This document shows positions 52,298 through 61,126 of a stretch of DNA of 64,000 nucleotides, in pieces. Numbering within the stretch: position 1 is the first letter of the stretch; each line of letters starts with the position of its first letter. The notes under the pieces were generated by a model. It worked only from the letters and a program-made list of their open reading frames with translations, had not been told where the DNA came from and did no database searches. Position numbers and translations under genes: made by a program. The stretch is from JBBRGK01 sp036741355 (GTDB lineage Bacteria > Chloroflexota > Dehalococcoidia > CAUJGQ01): positions 1 to 64,000 of the forward strand of contig DAINSK010000020.1 of assembly GCA_036741355.1 (NCBI GenBank), read 5' to 3'.

Positions 52298-54130
52298 ATG
52301 CGCGCTGACGACTTCCTCCAGTTCCTATCGCAGGCGTTGTACGTCCTGATCTTCATGGTGGTCGGGACGAAAGCCTTGCGCCGTCCATCGCGCACGAACG
52401 TGGACATTTCGCTGTTGTTCGGTGCCGCCGCTGGTCTAACCGCCATTGAATGGGTCACCAATGCAGCGGCAGTCAAGCCGGGCCACATGTTGGCTGCAAT
52501 TACTGCAAGCCTAGCGATGGCGTTGCCGTACCTGTTGTTGCGGCTGGTTGATGACTTCACCGAAGTACGGCTCGGGATCGTCCGTGCGGCAGAAGCCGGC
52601 CTGGTGCTCGCCGTCGTTAGCGTGTTCATAGCGCCTAACCCGCTGCCGGAATGGCTGACGATGCTGCTGGTCCTCTACTTTGCAGTGCTCGCTATTTACT
52701 GCTCGGTCCAGTTCGTACGCCAGGCACGGCAATCGATCGGCGTAACTCGTCGACGAATGCAGGCGGTCGCGGGGGGCTCCGCTTTTCTCGGGGTGGCGAT
52801 CATCGTGGCCGGCCTGCAGTCGGCACTGCACGGCCTGAACGAGGTTTGGTCAGTGCTCGCGCCGGTCTTCCCGCTTGCTTCGGCACTGTGCTACTTCCTC
52901 GGATTCGCCCCGCCCCCATGGTTGCGACGCGCCTGGCAGGAGCCGGAGCTGCGCGCTTTCCTCAGTCGGGCGGCGAACCTGCCTCGCCTGCCGGACACCG
53001 AGTCAATCGTTCGTGAACTGGAACGGGGAGCCCGCAACGCCGTCGGGGCGCCAACCGCCGCCATCGGTTTATGGGATGAAAGCGCAGAGGTGTTGCGCTT
53101 CTCGGTCAACGGCGAAACGATCAGTCACGCTCCGGGCACGATGCTCGGCAGCCGCGCCTTCGTCAACCAGCAGCCGCTATTTACGCCGAACTCAGTTCAC
53201 GACGACCCGACCAACGCGGAGTTCTATCGCGCCTACGATAGCGTCGCGATATTGGCGGCGCCCATCACCGCGGACAGGACCCGGCTCGGGGTGCTAATCG
53301 TGTACGCGCCCCGGGCGCCAATTTTCGCCGAGGACGATCTGGCGTTGGTGAAGCTGTTGGCCGATCAAGCGGCGGTAATCCTCGAGAGCCGGGCACTAAC
53401 CGATGAAGCGACAGGGGTGCGGGCGCGCGAGGAAGCGGCCCGACTGAAGGACGATTTTCTTTCCGCGGCGGCACACGACCTCAAGACACCGCTCACCACC
53501 CTGATCGCCCAGGCCCAGCTATTGCAGCGGCGCGCGGTGCAGCGGCCGGAAGCCCCGGTGGATGTAGCCGGTTTGGAGCGCATCGAGCGCGAAGCGAACC
53601 GGCTGCGGACGCTGGTGCTGGAACTCCTGGGCGCGGACCGCGTGGAGCAAGGCAAATTGGTCACGTCTCTGGAGCTGGTAGACCTGGCAGAGCTGGCGCG
53701 AGAAGTCTGCGGGCGGCAAATGCCCGAGCGCCATCGTTGCACCGTTGAGGCCGCTGAGCCGGTGGTTGGCAAATACGATCGCAACCGTCTGCTGCAACTG
53801 TTGGAGAACCTGGTCGAGAACGCGATCAAGTACAGCCCGGCAGGCGGGGACGTGCTGATCACCGTGGATACTCGAAATGACGAAGCGCTGCTAACCGTGA
53901 GCGACACCGGCATCGGTATCCCTCCCCCCGATCTCCCGCGCGTCTTCGATCGGTTTCATCGAGGCGCTAACGTGGATGATCGCCGCTTTGCGGGTATGGG
54001 CCTGGGGTTATTCATCTGTCGCGGTATCGTGGAACAACATGGGGGCCGGATCTGGGTGACGAGCACTCCGGGCCGGGGAAGCACCTTCCATGTCACGTTG
54101 CCCGTTATGACAGCCGTCGTTGCGGCGTAA
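52298..54130 (+). CDS. Membrane sensor histidine kinase with GAF domain
   Basis: A 610-residue kinase. The N-terminal 210 residues form six to seven membrane helices of no known sensor family; a GAF domain spans about 225-370 (ARNAVGAPTAAIGLWDESAE to ALVKLLADQAAVILESR). HisKA has the phospho-histidine in DFLSAAAHDLKTPLTTLIAQ, then HATPase (LLQLLENLVENAIKYSPAGG, GMGLGLFICRGIVEQHGG). It is paired with the receiver gene 18 bp downstream. Confidence 0.9.
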   Translation: MRADDFLQFLSQALYVLIFMVVGTKALRRPSRTNVDISLLFGAAAGLTAIEWVTNAAAVKPGHMLAAITASLAMALPYLLLRLVDDFTEVRLGIVRAAEAGLVLAVVSVFIAPNPLPEWLTMLLVLYFAVLAIYCSVQFVRQARQSIGVTRRRMQAVAGGSAFLGVAIIVAGLQSALHGLNEVWSVLAPVFPLASALCYFLGFAPPPWLRRAWQEPELRAFLSRAANLPRLPDTESIVRELERGARNAVGAPTAAIGLWDESAEVLRFSVNGETISHAPGTMLGSRAFVNQQPLFTPNSVHDDPTNAEFYRAYDSVAILAAPITADRTRLGVLIVYAPRAPIFAEDDLALVKLLADQAAVILESRALTDEATGVRAREEAARLKDDFLSAAAHDLKTPLTTLIAQAQLLQRRAVQRPEAPVDVAGLERIEREANRLRTLVLELLGADRVEQGKLVTSLELVDLAELAREVCGRQMPERHRCTVEAAEPVVGKYDRNRLLQLLENLVENAIKYSPAGGDVLITVDTRNDEALLTVSDTGIGIPPPDLPRVFDRFHRGANVDDRRFAGMGLGLFICRGIVEQHGGRIWVTSTPGRGSTFHVTLPVMTAVVAA

Positions 54131-54148
54131 GCAAGGCGGCGATATGGT

Positions 54149-54553
54149 ATGCCCACGGACATATCGATCGCCATGCGTCGGAGTGCAGACGTGAACAAAG
54201 CATCTTCCATCCTGGTTGTAGACGACGACCCATCGATCCGTTCGATCGTCGTTGAGATCCTCGAGATGGAAGGGTATCCGGTCGAGTCGGCAGCGAACGG
54301 CGCCGAGGCCCTGAAGATCGTCGAGCACAAGCGGCCCTCGCTGGTGTTGTTGGACATGCGGATGCCGGTGCTTGATGGATGGGGCTTCGCTCAGGCGCTC
54401 GATCAGCGGGCGATTAAACTGCGCATCCTGGTCATGACCGCCGCACAGGATGCGCGCCGCTGGGCCGAAGAGATCGGCGCCGAAGGCTACCTCTCCAAGC
54501 CATTCGACGTGCCCGACCTGATTGACGTCGTGGAACGGGCAGTTCGGGCGTGA
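54149..54553 (+). CDS. CheY-like response regulator
   Basis: About 134 residues, a single receiver domain. The acidic pocket is ILVVDDDPSIRSIVVEILEM, the phospho-Asp is in LVLLDMRMPVLDGWGF, and K-loop residues are in GYLSKPFDVPDL. No output domain, so it transmits the signal by interaction. It is the partner of the kinase just upstream. The start may be 54149 or ATG 54173; RBS AAGG supports the first. Confidence 0.88.
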   Translation: MPTDISIAMRRSADVNKASSILVVDDDPSIRSIVVEILEMEGYPVESAANGAEALKIVEHKRPSLVLLDMRMPVLDGWGFAQALDQRAIKLRILVMTAAQDARRWAEEIGAEGYLSKPFDVPDLIDVVERAVRA

Positions 54554-54568
54554 CCACCTCTCCCCCGG

Positions 54569-54745
54569 CCCCTCTCCGATGCGGAGAGGGGAACTTAGGC
54601 ACGGATTGACGCCGAGTACGCGGCTGAGAGGCAATGCGAAGCATGGCACGCAAAGCGTGCCCGAGTCACAGCCAAAGCAGCGAATAGCCCGCCATCGTTT
54701 GAGTAGCAACCAACGTTCGTCCCTTTCCCTGCATCGGGGAAAGGG
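54569..54745. repeat. REP/BIME-like palindrome pair, copy 3
   Basis: First palindrome 54569-54591, identical to the copies at 21785 and 36324. A second, inverted relative, CCCTTTCCC and GGGAAAGGG, is at 54721-54745. About 130 bp of non-coding DNA lies between them. The element fills the region between two converging operons. Confidence 0.7.
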
Positions 54746-54847
54746 ACCGGGGGCATGGGGTCGTCCCCTACAGGATCGTGCCGTCCAGTCCATCGAGCTG
54801 GGTGCCGCGCAGGAATTCCCATAGACGACGTAAAACGGCGCGACTTC

Positions 54848-55393
54848 TCATACCGCCATCTCCACGCGCGGGAGATATCCGAGCTCTTCCAACTTCGCCA
54901 GGATCGCCGCCACGCTCTCGTTTACCGTCTGCTGGGACGAATCGACGACGACGTCCGGCGCGAGTGGCTCCTCATAGGGATCGGAGACGCCGGTGAAGTT
55001 CTGAATCTCACCGCGCAGCGCCTTTTCGTACAGCCCCTTCACGTCGCGGCGTACCAGCTCCGCCAGCGGACAGCGAACAAAGACTTCGATGAAGTTCGGG
55101 CCCCGCTCGCGGAGCTCATCGCGCACTATGCGGTACGGCGAGATCGCGGCGCTGATCACGGCCACGCCGTTGCGAGCGAGCAGACGGGATACGTAGCCGA
55201 TGCGGCGGATGTGCGTGTCACGATCCTCGCGCGAGAAGCCGAGTCCTTTGCTCAGATTCGTCCGCACCTCGTCGCCGTCGAGTACCTCGACGGGCAGGCC
55301 GCGCTGACGGAGTGCCGGCGCAAGGTGGCGGGCGAGTGTGGATTTACCGGCTCCGGAGAGCCCGGTCAACCAGAGAATGAATCCTTGTGCCAT
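54848..55393 (-). CDS. cysC: Adenylylsulfate kinase
   Basis: A 181-residue APS kinase. Walker A is FILWLTGLSGAGKSTLARHL, followed by VLDGDEVRTNLSKGLGFSRE with the APS-binding DGD and RxN, then ISPYRIVRDELRE. It makes PAPS from APS. It is the last gene of the sulfur operon, 58 bp after cysN; in this operon APS can also go straight to CysH, so PAPS may serve sulfation. ATG 55393 gives the usual start. Confidence 0.93.
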   Translation of the reverse strand: MAQGFILWLTGLSGAGKSTLARHLAPALRQRGLPVEVLDGDEVRTNLSKGLGFSREDRDTHIRRIGYVSRLLARNGVAVISAAISPYRIVRDELRERGPNFIEVFVRCPLAELVRRDVKGLYEKALRGEIQNFTGVSDPYEEPLAPDVVVDSSQQTVNESVAAILAKLEELGYLPRVEMAV

Positions 55394-55451
55394 CGCGCCT
55401 TGTCAGTTCCCCCTCAAAGTTTGTATGCCGCATGCCGCGCAGGCAACGGTT

Positions 55452-56729
55452 TTAAGCGACGATCATGCCGGCCGCGACCGTCTCGTTGGTTGCCTCACTA
55501 ATGAGGATGAAGCTCCCGGTTGTTCGGCTCCTCAGATATGGGTCGTAGAAGAGGGCGGAGCTGGTCTTTAGCGATACCCGGCCGATGTCGTTCAGGCCGA
55601 GCGAAGTAACTTCGTCCTGCTCGGCGAGCGTGTCCATATCCACGCGGTAGCGCAGCTCTCGCACGATCGCTCGGGCGCTGCGGGTGGTGTGCTTGATTGC
55701 ATATCGATCGCCCTCTTGCATCGGCGTGCGGGACATCCAACACACCATCGCGTCGACCTCTTTTTCCGCCCGTGGTTGGTCGGCGGCCGAGCAGATCATG
55801 TCACCACGTGAGATATCGATGTCGTCCTCGAGCGTCAATGCGATGCTGAGCGGTGGCCCAGCTTCCGCGAGGGGACCGTCGAACGTCTCGATAGATCGGA
55901 CGTATGTCTCTATGCCGGACGGCAAGGCTACCACAGGGTCCCCTGGGCGCAGTACGCCGGCGGCGATCTGGCCGGCGTACCTGCGGTGGTGTTCGAACGC
56001 GCCGATCGCCGGCCGATTCACCAGTTGCACCGGGAAGCGAGCGCCAACGGGTGCGGCGCTCTCGGCGACTTCGATCTCCTCCAGGAGCGGCAGGAGCGCC
56101 GGTCCTTCATACCAGGGCATGTGCTCGCTGCGTTCGACCACATTGTCGCCGCGGAGAGCTGAAATCGGGACGAAGGTGAGATCCCCTACGTCGAGCCGGG
56201 ACGCATAGTCCACGACTTCCCGTCGAAGCTGCTCGTAAACCGGCTCGGCGAAACCGACCAGGTCCATTTTGTTGATACAGATAATCAGATGTGGTACGCG
56301 GACCAGCGCAGCGACGTACAGGTGGCGGCGCGATTGCTCGGTGATGCCGCGGGCGGCGTCCACCAAGACGATGGCGACGTCGGCTGTCGATGTACCCGTC
56401 ACCATGTTGCGCGTGTACTGCGTGTGCCCGGGTGTGTCGGCCACAATGAACTTTCGCCTCGACGTGGCGAAGTAACGGTAGGCGACATCGATGGTGATTC
56501 CCTGTTCGCGCTCGGCGCGAAGGCCATCGGTGAGCAACGCAAGGTTGACATATTCCCCGGCGCCCGCGCGGCTGGCTCGCTCGACTTCCGCGAGCTGGTC
56601 CTGAAAGATCGCTTTGCTTTCGTACAACAGCCGGCCGATCAGCGTGCTTTTTCCGTCGTCGACCGAGCCGGCGGTGGAGAACCGCAGGAGATCCGTGCCG
56701 TCGTATATTGGGGGGCTCGTGACTTGCAC
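55452..56729 (-). CDS. cysN: Sulfate adenylyltransferase subunit 1 (GTPase)
   Basis: A 425-residue CysN. The G domain has FSTAGSVDDGKSTLIGRLLY at the N-terminus, EREQGITIDVAYRYF, ADTPGHTQYTRNM and INKMDLVGF, then EF-Tu-like beta barrels. GTP hydrolysis drives ATP sulfurylation by CysD. It lacks the CysC fusion seen in some lineages, consistent with a separate cysC. Start ATG 56729 directly follows the cysD stop. Confidence 0.94.
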   Translation of the reverse strand: MQVTSPPIYDGTDLLRFSTAGSVDDGKSTLIGRLLYESKAIFQDQLAEVERASRAGAGEYVNLALLTDGLRAEREQGITIDVAYRYFATSRRKFIVADTPGHTQYTRNMVTGTSTADVAIVLVDAARGITEQSRRHLYVAALVRVPHLIICINKMDLVGFAEPVYEQLRREVVDYASRLDVGDLTFVPISALRGDNVVERSEHMPWYEGPALLPLLEEIEVAESAAPVGARFPVQLVNRPAIGAFEHHRRYAGQIAAGVLRPGDPVVALPSGIETYVRSIETFDGPLAEAGPPLSIALTLEDDIDISRGDMICSAADQPRAEKEVDAMVCWMSRTPMQEGDRYAIKHTTRSARAIVRELRYRVDMDTLAEQDEVTSLGLNDIGRVSLKTSSALFYDPYLRSRTTGSFILISEATNETVAAGMIVA

Positions 56730-57677
56730 CTAGAAATACCCTTCGCGCTTACGGTCTTCCATTGCGGCGTCTGATGTCCGGTCGTCGGCCCTGGTTGCCC
56801 CCCGTTCCGAGAGATGGGACGCGGCGACCTCGCCGATGATTTGCTCCGCGCGGCACGCCGAAGAGAGGACCGCACCGGTGCAGGACATGTCGCCGACGGT
56901 CCGGTAACGCACCTCGGCCTCAAATGGGAATTCGGCAGGCAAGAGCTGGAGATGCTCGCCCGCAGCGAGCAGCATGCCTTCGCGCTCCACGACGAGCCGC
57001 CGATGGGCGTAGTAGACGCTCGGCAGTTCGAGCCGTTCCAGCGCGATATACTGCCAGATGTCCAATTCGGTCCAGTTGGAAAGCGGAAACGTGCGGACAT
57101 GCTCGCCACGCCGGATGCGGCCGTTGTACAGCGTCCATAATTCCGGTCGCTGCGCCTTCGGCTCCCATTGTCCGAACTCGTCTCGGAACGAGAACATGCG
57201 CTCTTTGGCGCGGGCCTTCTCCTCATCGCGACGGGCGCCGCCGAATGCGACGTCAAAGCGGAACTCGGCGAGGGCGTCGAGCAGCGTGGTCGTCTGGAGG
57301 CGGTTCCGCGATGCCGTCGGCCCCGTCTCTTCGACGACCCGCCCTCGATCGATGCTGTCCTGCACGTAACGAATGACGAGGTCCTCGCCCAGCTCGGCCG
57401 CCCGTCGGTCCCGAAAGTCGATGACCTCCGGAAAGTTAAAGCCGGTGTCGATGTGCATAAGCGGGAACGGGAACTTCGCGGGACGGAAGGCCTTCTCCGC
57501 GAGGCGCAAGAGCACCGCGGAGTCCTTACCGCCGGAGAAGAGCAGCACCGGCCGTTGAAACTCGGCAACCGCCTCACGCAGGACAAAGATGGATTCCGCT
57601 TCCAACACGGCAAGGTGGCTAGGACGAACCGGCTTGCCGGCTGGAGCAGCGGCGGCAATGTCATAGGTAGCGGTCAT
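56730..57677 (-). CDS. cysD: Sulfate adenylyltransferase subunit 2
   Basis: A 315-residue CysD of the PAPS-reductase/ATP-PPase fold. The PP-loop is PVLLFSGGKDSAVLLRLAEK, and conserved segments FPLMHIDTGFNFPEVIDFRD and AFGGARRDEEKARAKER follow. It forms APS from sulfate and ATP with CysN. The 3' end leads without a gap into cysN. ATG 57677 is selected over the much longer open frame to 58172, which would overlap cysH. Confidence 0.95.
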   Translation of the reverse strand: MTATYDIAAAAPAGKPVRPSHLAVLEAESIFVLREAVAEFQRPVLLFSGGKDSAVLLRLAEKAFRPAKFPFPLMHIDTGFNFPEVIDFRDRRAAELGEDLVIRYVQDSIDRGRVVEETGPTASRNRLQTTTLLDALAEFRFDVAFGGARRDEEKARAKERMFSFRDEFGQWEPKAQRPELWTLYNGRIRRGEHVRTFPLSNWTELDIWQYIALERLELPSVYYAHRRLVVEREGMLLAAGEHLQLLPAEFPFEAEVRYRTVGDMSCTGAVLSSACRAEQIIGEVAASHLSERGATRADDRTSDAAMEDRKREGYF

Positions 57678-57699
57678 TCGAGGTCCTCGTGTTTCAGTG

Positions 57700-58389
57700 T
57701 CAGGACGTATGCAGCCCGCACTCAACTTTGTCGGTTCCGCTCCAGCGACCCGAGCGCGGATCTCCGCCCGCGGCCACCGGTTGCGTGCAGTTGGTGCAGC
57801 CGATGCTCGGGTATCCTTGGTCGTGCAGCGGGTTGTACGGGAGCTTGTTGGCGACGATGTAGGACCAAACGTCACGCTCGCTCCACTCGGCCAGCGGGTT
57901 GAGCTTGTATAGACCGAACTTTGCGTCCCACTGCACGAGCGGAGTTTCTGACCGAGTTCCCGCCTGGTCCCGGCGCAGGCCGGTAAGGTACGCGTCGTAG
58001 TTGGCCAGTGCCGCGCGCATCGGCTCGACTTTGCGCAGCTCGCAGCAGCGGTCCGGGTCACGCAACCAGAGAGCAGGTCCGCAGAGCAGCTCCTGCGTCT
58101 TTGGCGAGAGGGAGGAGCGAAAGCCGAGCACGTTGATGCCGTAGCGCCCCTCGACAGCGCGCACGGTTTCATACGTCTCGGGGAAGAGATAGTCGGTGTC
58201 CACGTAGACGACGGCCACTGACCGGTCTATCTGCAGCGCGAGGTCGAGCAACACCATGCCGCTTGCGCCGCCGAACGAACACGAGAGCGCCAGGCGTCCG
58301 CCATAGGTTTCGGCCGCCCAGGCGATGAGCTGTTGGGGCGACCCGCCGGCAAAGCGCTCGTTGAGGGACTGAAGAAGCTCGGTGTCCAT
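57700..58389 (-). CDS. cysH: APS reductase (CysH, iron-sulfur type)
   Basis: A 229-residue reductase. PP-loop-like LALSCSFGGASGMVLLDL lies near residue 35, and the iron-sulfur cysteines are Cys115-Cys116 (DRCCELRK) and Cys198/Cys201 (GCTNCTQP); the catalytic Cys224 is in the C-terminal VECGLHTS. The double cysteine pair marks the APS- rather than PAPS-reducing type. It makes sulfite and AMP using thioredoxin. It is the second gene of the operon. Confidence 0.93.
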   Translation of the reverse strand: MDTELLQSLNERFAGGSPQQLIAWAAETYGGRLALSCSFGGASGMVLLDLALQIDRSVAVVYVDTDYLFPETYETVRAVEGRYGINVLGFRSSLSPKTQELLCGPALWLRDPDRCCELRKVEPMRAALANYDAYLTGLRRDQAGTRSETPLVQWDAKFGLYKLNPLAEWSERDVWSYIVANKLPYNPLHDQGYPSIGCTNCTQPVAAGGDPRSGRWSGTDKVECGLHTS

Positions 58390-58466
58390 TGTTCTCCAAA
58401 CAGATAGAGGCCCTTCCCCACTACGGGGATGGGCCTCCGGTTTACCGGTCAGCCGCGATATTCGAG

Positions 58467-58655
58467 CTAGCGGACCAGCCGCCGTTTCTCCGTACGGTCT
58501 ATCTGCACGACGCGTCCATCCTGGACTATCAGCGTTACGGTGCCATGCCGCACGCCGCGAATGGCAGAAAGCACCTCGTTCAGGACGAGTAGCTCCTCGG
58601 GGCCGGGACGGACACCGGGCGTGGCGGTGGACAGGTCGATGCGTTCCGCGGTCAT
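58467..58655 (-). CDS. YezD-family small protein (DUF2292)
   Basis: About 62 residues. The DUF2292 core LNEVLSAIRGVRHGTVTLIV and QDGRVVQIDRTEKRRL is recognisable; in other genomes it accompanies sulfur-assimilation operons. Function unknown. It is the first gene of the operon, 77 bp ahead of cysH. ATG 58655 follows the tandem repeats; GTG 58676 is an alternative that would put them inside the frame. Confidence 0.7.
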   Translation of the reverse strand: MTAERIDLSTATPGVRPGPEELLVLNEVLSAIRGVRHGTVTLIVQDGRVVQIDRTEKRRLVR

Positions 58656-58723
58656 AAGTGTAGTTTCTTGATTCACTAAGTCTACTTTCTCGGAAGTTTA
58701 CAGGTGCACTTCGGTGTTGTCAA
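58656..58723 (-). promoter_or_regulatory. Sulfur-operon promoter with tandem downstream repeats
   Basis: On the minus strand TTGACA (58718-58723) and TAAACT (58695-58700) are 17 bp apart, a near-consensus promoter. Two imperfect repeats, plus-strand AAGTGTAGTTTCTTG (58656-58670) and AAGTCTACTTTCTCG (58678-58692), start 22 bp apart, just after the start site. They look like a repressor site that blocks the operon when sulfur is plentiful. Confidence 0.6.
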
Positions 58724-58904
58724 CCTGCTGGGTTTGAACCGCCGCCGCGTATGAGGGACGGCGGTAATAATTCGGTCATAGCATCCGATACTTACTGCAG
58801 GCGGGACATCCCGGTAACCGGGTGGTAGCATGACGTATCCGTAGCGTGCGTTCTCCCGCTTGGAGCCGTGCGGGCTGCCGGTATGGCGAACGCGAGGTAA
58901 GCCG

Positions 58905-60359
58905 GTGCCCGACGACCAGAACCACGTGGGACTATCCCCCGGCGCGGTCCCGAAATCGGGCTGGCTGCCGGCGCTGCACGAACTGGCGATCGCGGTAGCG
59001 GCCGGTGGAAGTGTCCCCGACCTGCTCCAGAAGGTGGCCGAAAGCTCGACCGTGCTCAGCGGCGCCGAGAGCGGATCGCTCTTTCTCTGGGATATGTGGA
59101 ATGCAGAGCTGCAACTGGCAGCTTTCCACAAGGTTGCTCTGCCGGACGGACGGTTTCAGCACGATCCCGGCGAGGATTTTGCCCGGATTATCTGGGAGCG
59201 AGGCGAACCGCTGATCGTCAATGGTTTTAAGCACCGGCCGGCGGCCGGGGACGAGGCGCTTAATAGCGAGGTGCGATCGGTGATTGGCGTTCCCTTGCGT
59301 GTCGGTGGTTACCGCGCCGGCGTTTTACTGGCGCTGCGCCATTCAGAGGGCCGGCCGTTCGGAGTTGAGGACGAGCTAGCGTTTTCGCTGCTAGCGTTGC
59401 AAGCGGCGCACATCGTCGAACGCAGCCGTGCAAACGAGGCGCTACAGGCGAGTGAATCGCATCTGCGATCGTTGATGCAGTACACTTCTGACGTCATATC
59501 GGTGCTGGACGTGGAGGGAACCGTCCGGTACGTCAGCCCTTCGATCCTCCGGGTAATGGGATACCCGCCGCAGGCGATTACCGGTGCGACGGCGTTTGGC
59601 GCCATTCATCCGGATTACGTAGAGAGCGTGCGCGGGCTGTTCGCTGAGGTCGTCGCGGCATCGGGGGCGGTGCGGGCGATTGAATTCCAACGCCAACGGC
59701 GCGATGGGTCATGGATGCACGTCGAGGGGACCTTTCATAACTTGCTCGACGACCCGGACGTGCGCGGCATCGTCATGAACACGCGTGACATCACGGAGCG
59801 CAAGCAGGTTGCCGAGGCGCTCCGGCACCAGGCGCTGCACGATGCGCTGACCGGGTTACCAAACCGTTCGTTGCTGGTCGAGCGGCTGGACCAGGCGATC
59901 GATGCGGCCGAGCGCGAAGAGCGACCGCTGGCATTTCTGAAGCTCGACCTGGACCGCTTCAAACAGGTCAATGACAGTTTCGGCCATCAAACCGGCGATC
60001 AACTGCTGCAGCAGGCGATCCCCCGGCTGCGGGCGAACCTGCGGGGCGCCGATACGGTGGCCCGGCTCGGCGGTGTGGAGTTCGCGGTATTGTTGCCCGA
60101 TTCTGGTCCCGAGGGCGCGGCGGTTACGGCGCGTGAACTGTTGCTGGCGCTGGAACAGCCGTTTGCCGTGGGAGACCACAACATTTCATTAGGAGCCAAC
60201 ATCGGCATCGCGGTGTATCCCGATCACGGCGCGGACGCCGGCACGTTGATTCGCAATGCGGATGCCGCGGTATCTGAGGCTGCCCGTACCGGCAGTCGCT
60301 ACGCCATCTATACGCCGGAAGCGGAAGCACCTGCACAAGCCGTCGCCGGCGGGTACTAA
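58905..60359 (+). CDS. GAF-PAS-GGDEF protein with degenerate active site
   Basis: About 484 residues. A GAF domain (residues 30-180), a PAS domain with PAC (HLRSLMQYTSDVISVLDVEG to IVMNTRDITERK) and a GGDEF domain (LTGLPNRSLLVERLDQAIDA on). The catalytic motif reads GGVEF instead of GG(D/E)EF, but the inhibitory RxxD site (RGAD, five residues before) is kept. It probably binds c-di-GMP as a receptor without making it. GTG 58905 is chosen from GAGG 8 bases upstream. Confidence 0.85.
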   Translation: MPDDQNHVGLSPGAVPKSGWLPALHELAIAVAAGGSVPDLLQKVAESSTVLSGAESGSLFLWDMWNAELQLAAFHKVALPDGRFQHDPGEDFARIIWERGEPLIVNGFKHRPAAGDEALNSEVRSVIGVPLRVGGYRAGVLLALRHSEGRPFGVEDELAFSLLALQAAHIVERSRANEALQASESHLRSLMQYTSDVISVLDVEGTVRYVSPSILRVMGYPPQAITGATAFGAIHPDYVESVRGLFAEVVAASGAVRAIEFQRQRRDGSWMHVEGTFHNLLDDPDVRGIVMNTRDITERKQVAEALRHQALHDALTGLPNRSLLVERLDQAIDAAEREERPLAFLKLDLDRFKQVNDSFGHQTGDQLLQQAIPRLRANLRGADTVARLGGVEFAVLLPDSGPEGAAVTARELLLALEQPFAVGDHNISLGANIGIAVYPDHGADAGTLIRNADAAVSEAARTGSRYAIYTPEAEAPAQAVAGGY

Positions 60360-60454
60360 ACGCGGGGCCGCTCCTGACGCTCACGTCCCACACGCCGTCG
60401 CGAAAGCCTTAGACTGCCCAAAGAGGGGTGATGACGCCCCGATTACGGAGGCCA

Positions 60455-60718
60455 ATGATGATTGCGTCCGTGTTTCGCGTGCCGGCCGGCAGCCCGGCCG
60501 CCGATTCGGTCAGGGTGGAGCATGTTGCAAAGGCGCCGGGACTGGTTCACCTCTATCTATTGAGCCCTACCGATCCGGACGGCGATCGGCTGTCGGTGCT
60601 GTTTTGGGAAAAGGAAGAGCAGCTCGACGCCTACATCGAATCCGACCTCGGCCAGCAGGTGCTTACGAGCAATCCCAACGCCACACGCCAGGTTTATAGC
60701 GTCCAGAAAGTTCGCTGA
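60455..60718 (+). CDS. Small dimeric alpha-beta barrel (ABM-like) protein
   Basis: An 87-residue protein. The pattern FRVPAGSPAADSVRVEHVAK then LVHLYLLSPTDPDGDRLSVL and ending FWEKEEQLDAYIESDLGQQV fits a stress-responsive alpha/beta or antibiotic monooxygenase-like fold. No catalytic residue is recognised. ATG 60455 follows GGAG. It is monocistronic, with a gene fragment downstream. Confidence 0.5.
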   Translation: MMIASVFRVPAGSPAADSVRVEHVAKAPGLVHLYLLSPTDPDGDRLSVLFWEKEEQLDAYIESDLGQQVLTSNPNATRQVYSVQKVR

Positions 60719-60769
60719 TACGAGATTGAACCAGCGCCGAAGGCGCTGTGTACCGTGCCCTGAGAAGGA

Positions 60770-60989
60770 TAGTTGGCTGCTGATCTTCAACATCAACACC
60801 TGCCTCAGCGTGCTTTCCCGCGGGACGACCCTGCTGGCCGGCGATATCATCGCGACCGGCACGCCGGAAGGCGTCCGCTTCGCGCGCAAGCCCCCGGAAT
60901 TTCTCAAGCCGCGCGACGTCGTCGAATCAGAAATCGACGGCATCGGTACGCTGCGCAACACCATGGAGGACGTGTCGGGACAGAAGTAG
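60770..60989 (+). pseudogene. FAH-family C-terminal fragment
   Basis: A 70-codon remnant matching the last part of fumarylacetoacetate hydrolase family proteins: CLSVLSRGTTLLAGDIIATG, then TPEGVRFARKPPEFLKPRDV and VESEIDGIGTLRNTM. The N-terminal three quarters are missing and no start codon or Shine-Dalgarno applies. The preserved tail suggests recent deletion. Confidence 0.65.
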
Positions 60990-61126
60990 GACCAAAACCG
61001 GTCGTTCAGGTTTTTGTTAGAAACACTAATCAGGGCGGCCGTTAGGCCGATAGCTATAGCAACGGGTATGTCCGCGGGCAGCTGCATCTACCGCCACTGC
61101 GGCTATAACGGGGGAAACGTTCTGAG

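Noticed and set aside
57700..58172. N-terminal extension of cysD over cysH
   Set aside because: cysH is certain there on the same strand, and ATG 57677 starts a normal CysD.
58728..58760. GGTTCAAACCC resembling a tRNA T-loop (minus strand)
   Set aside because: No acceptor or anticodon stems can be formed around it.
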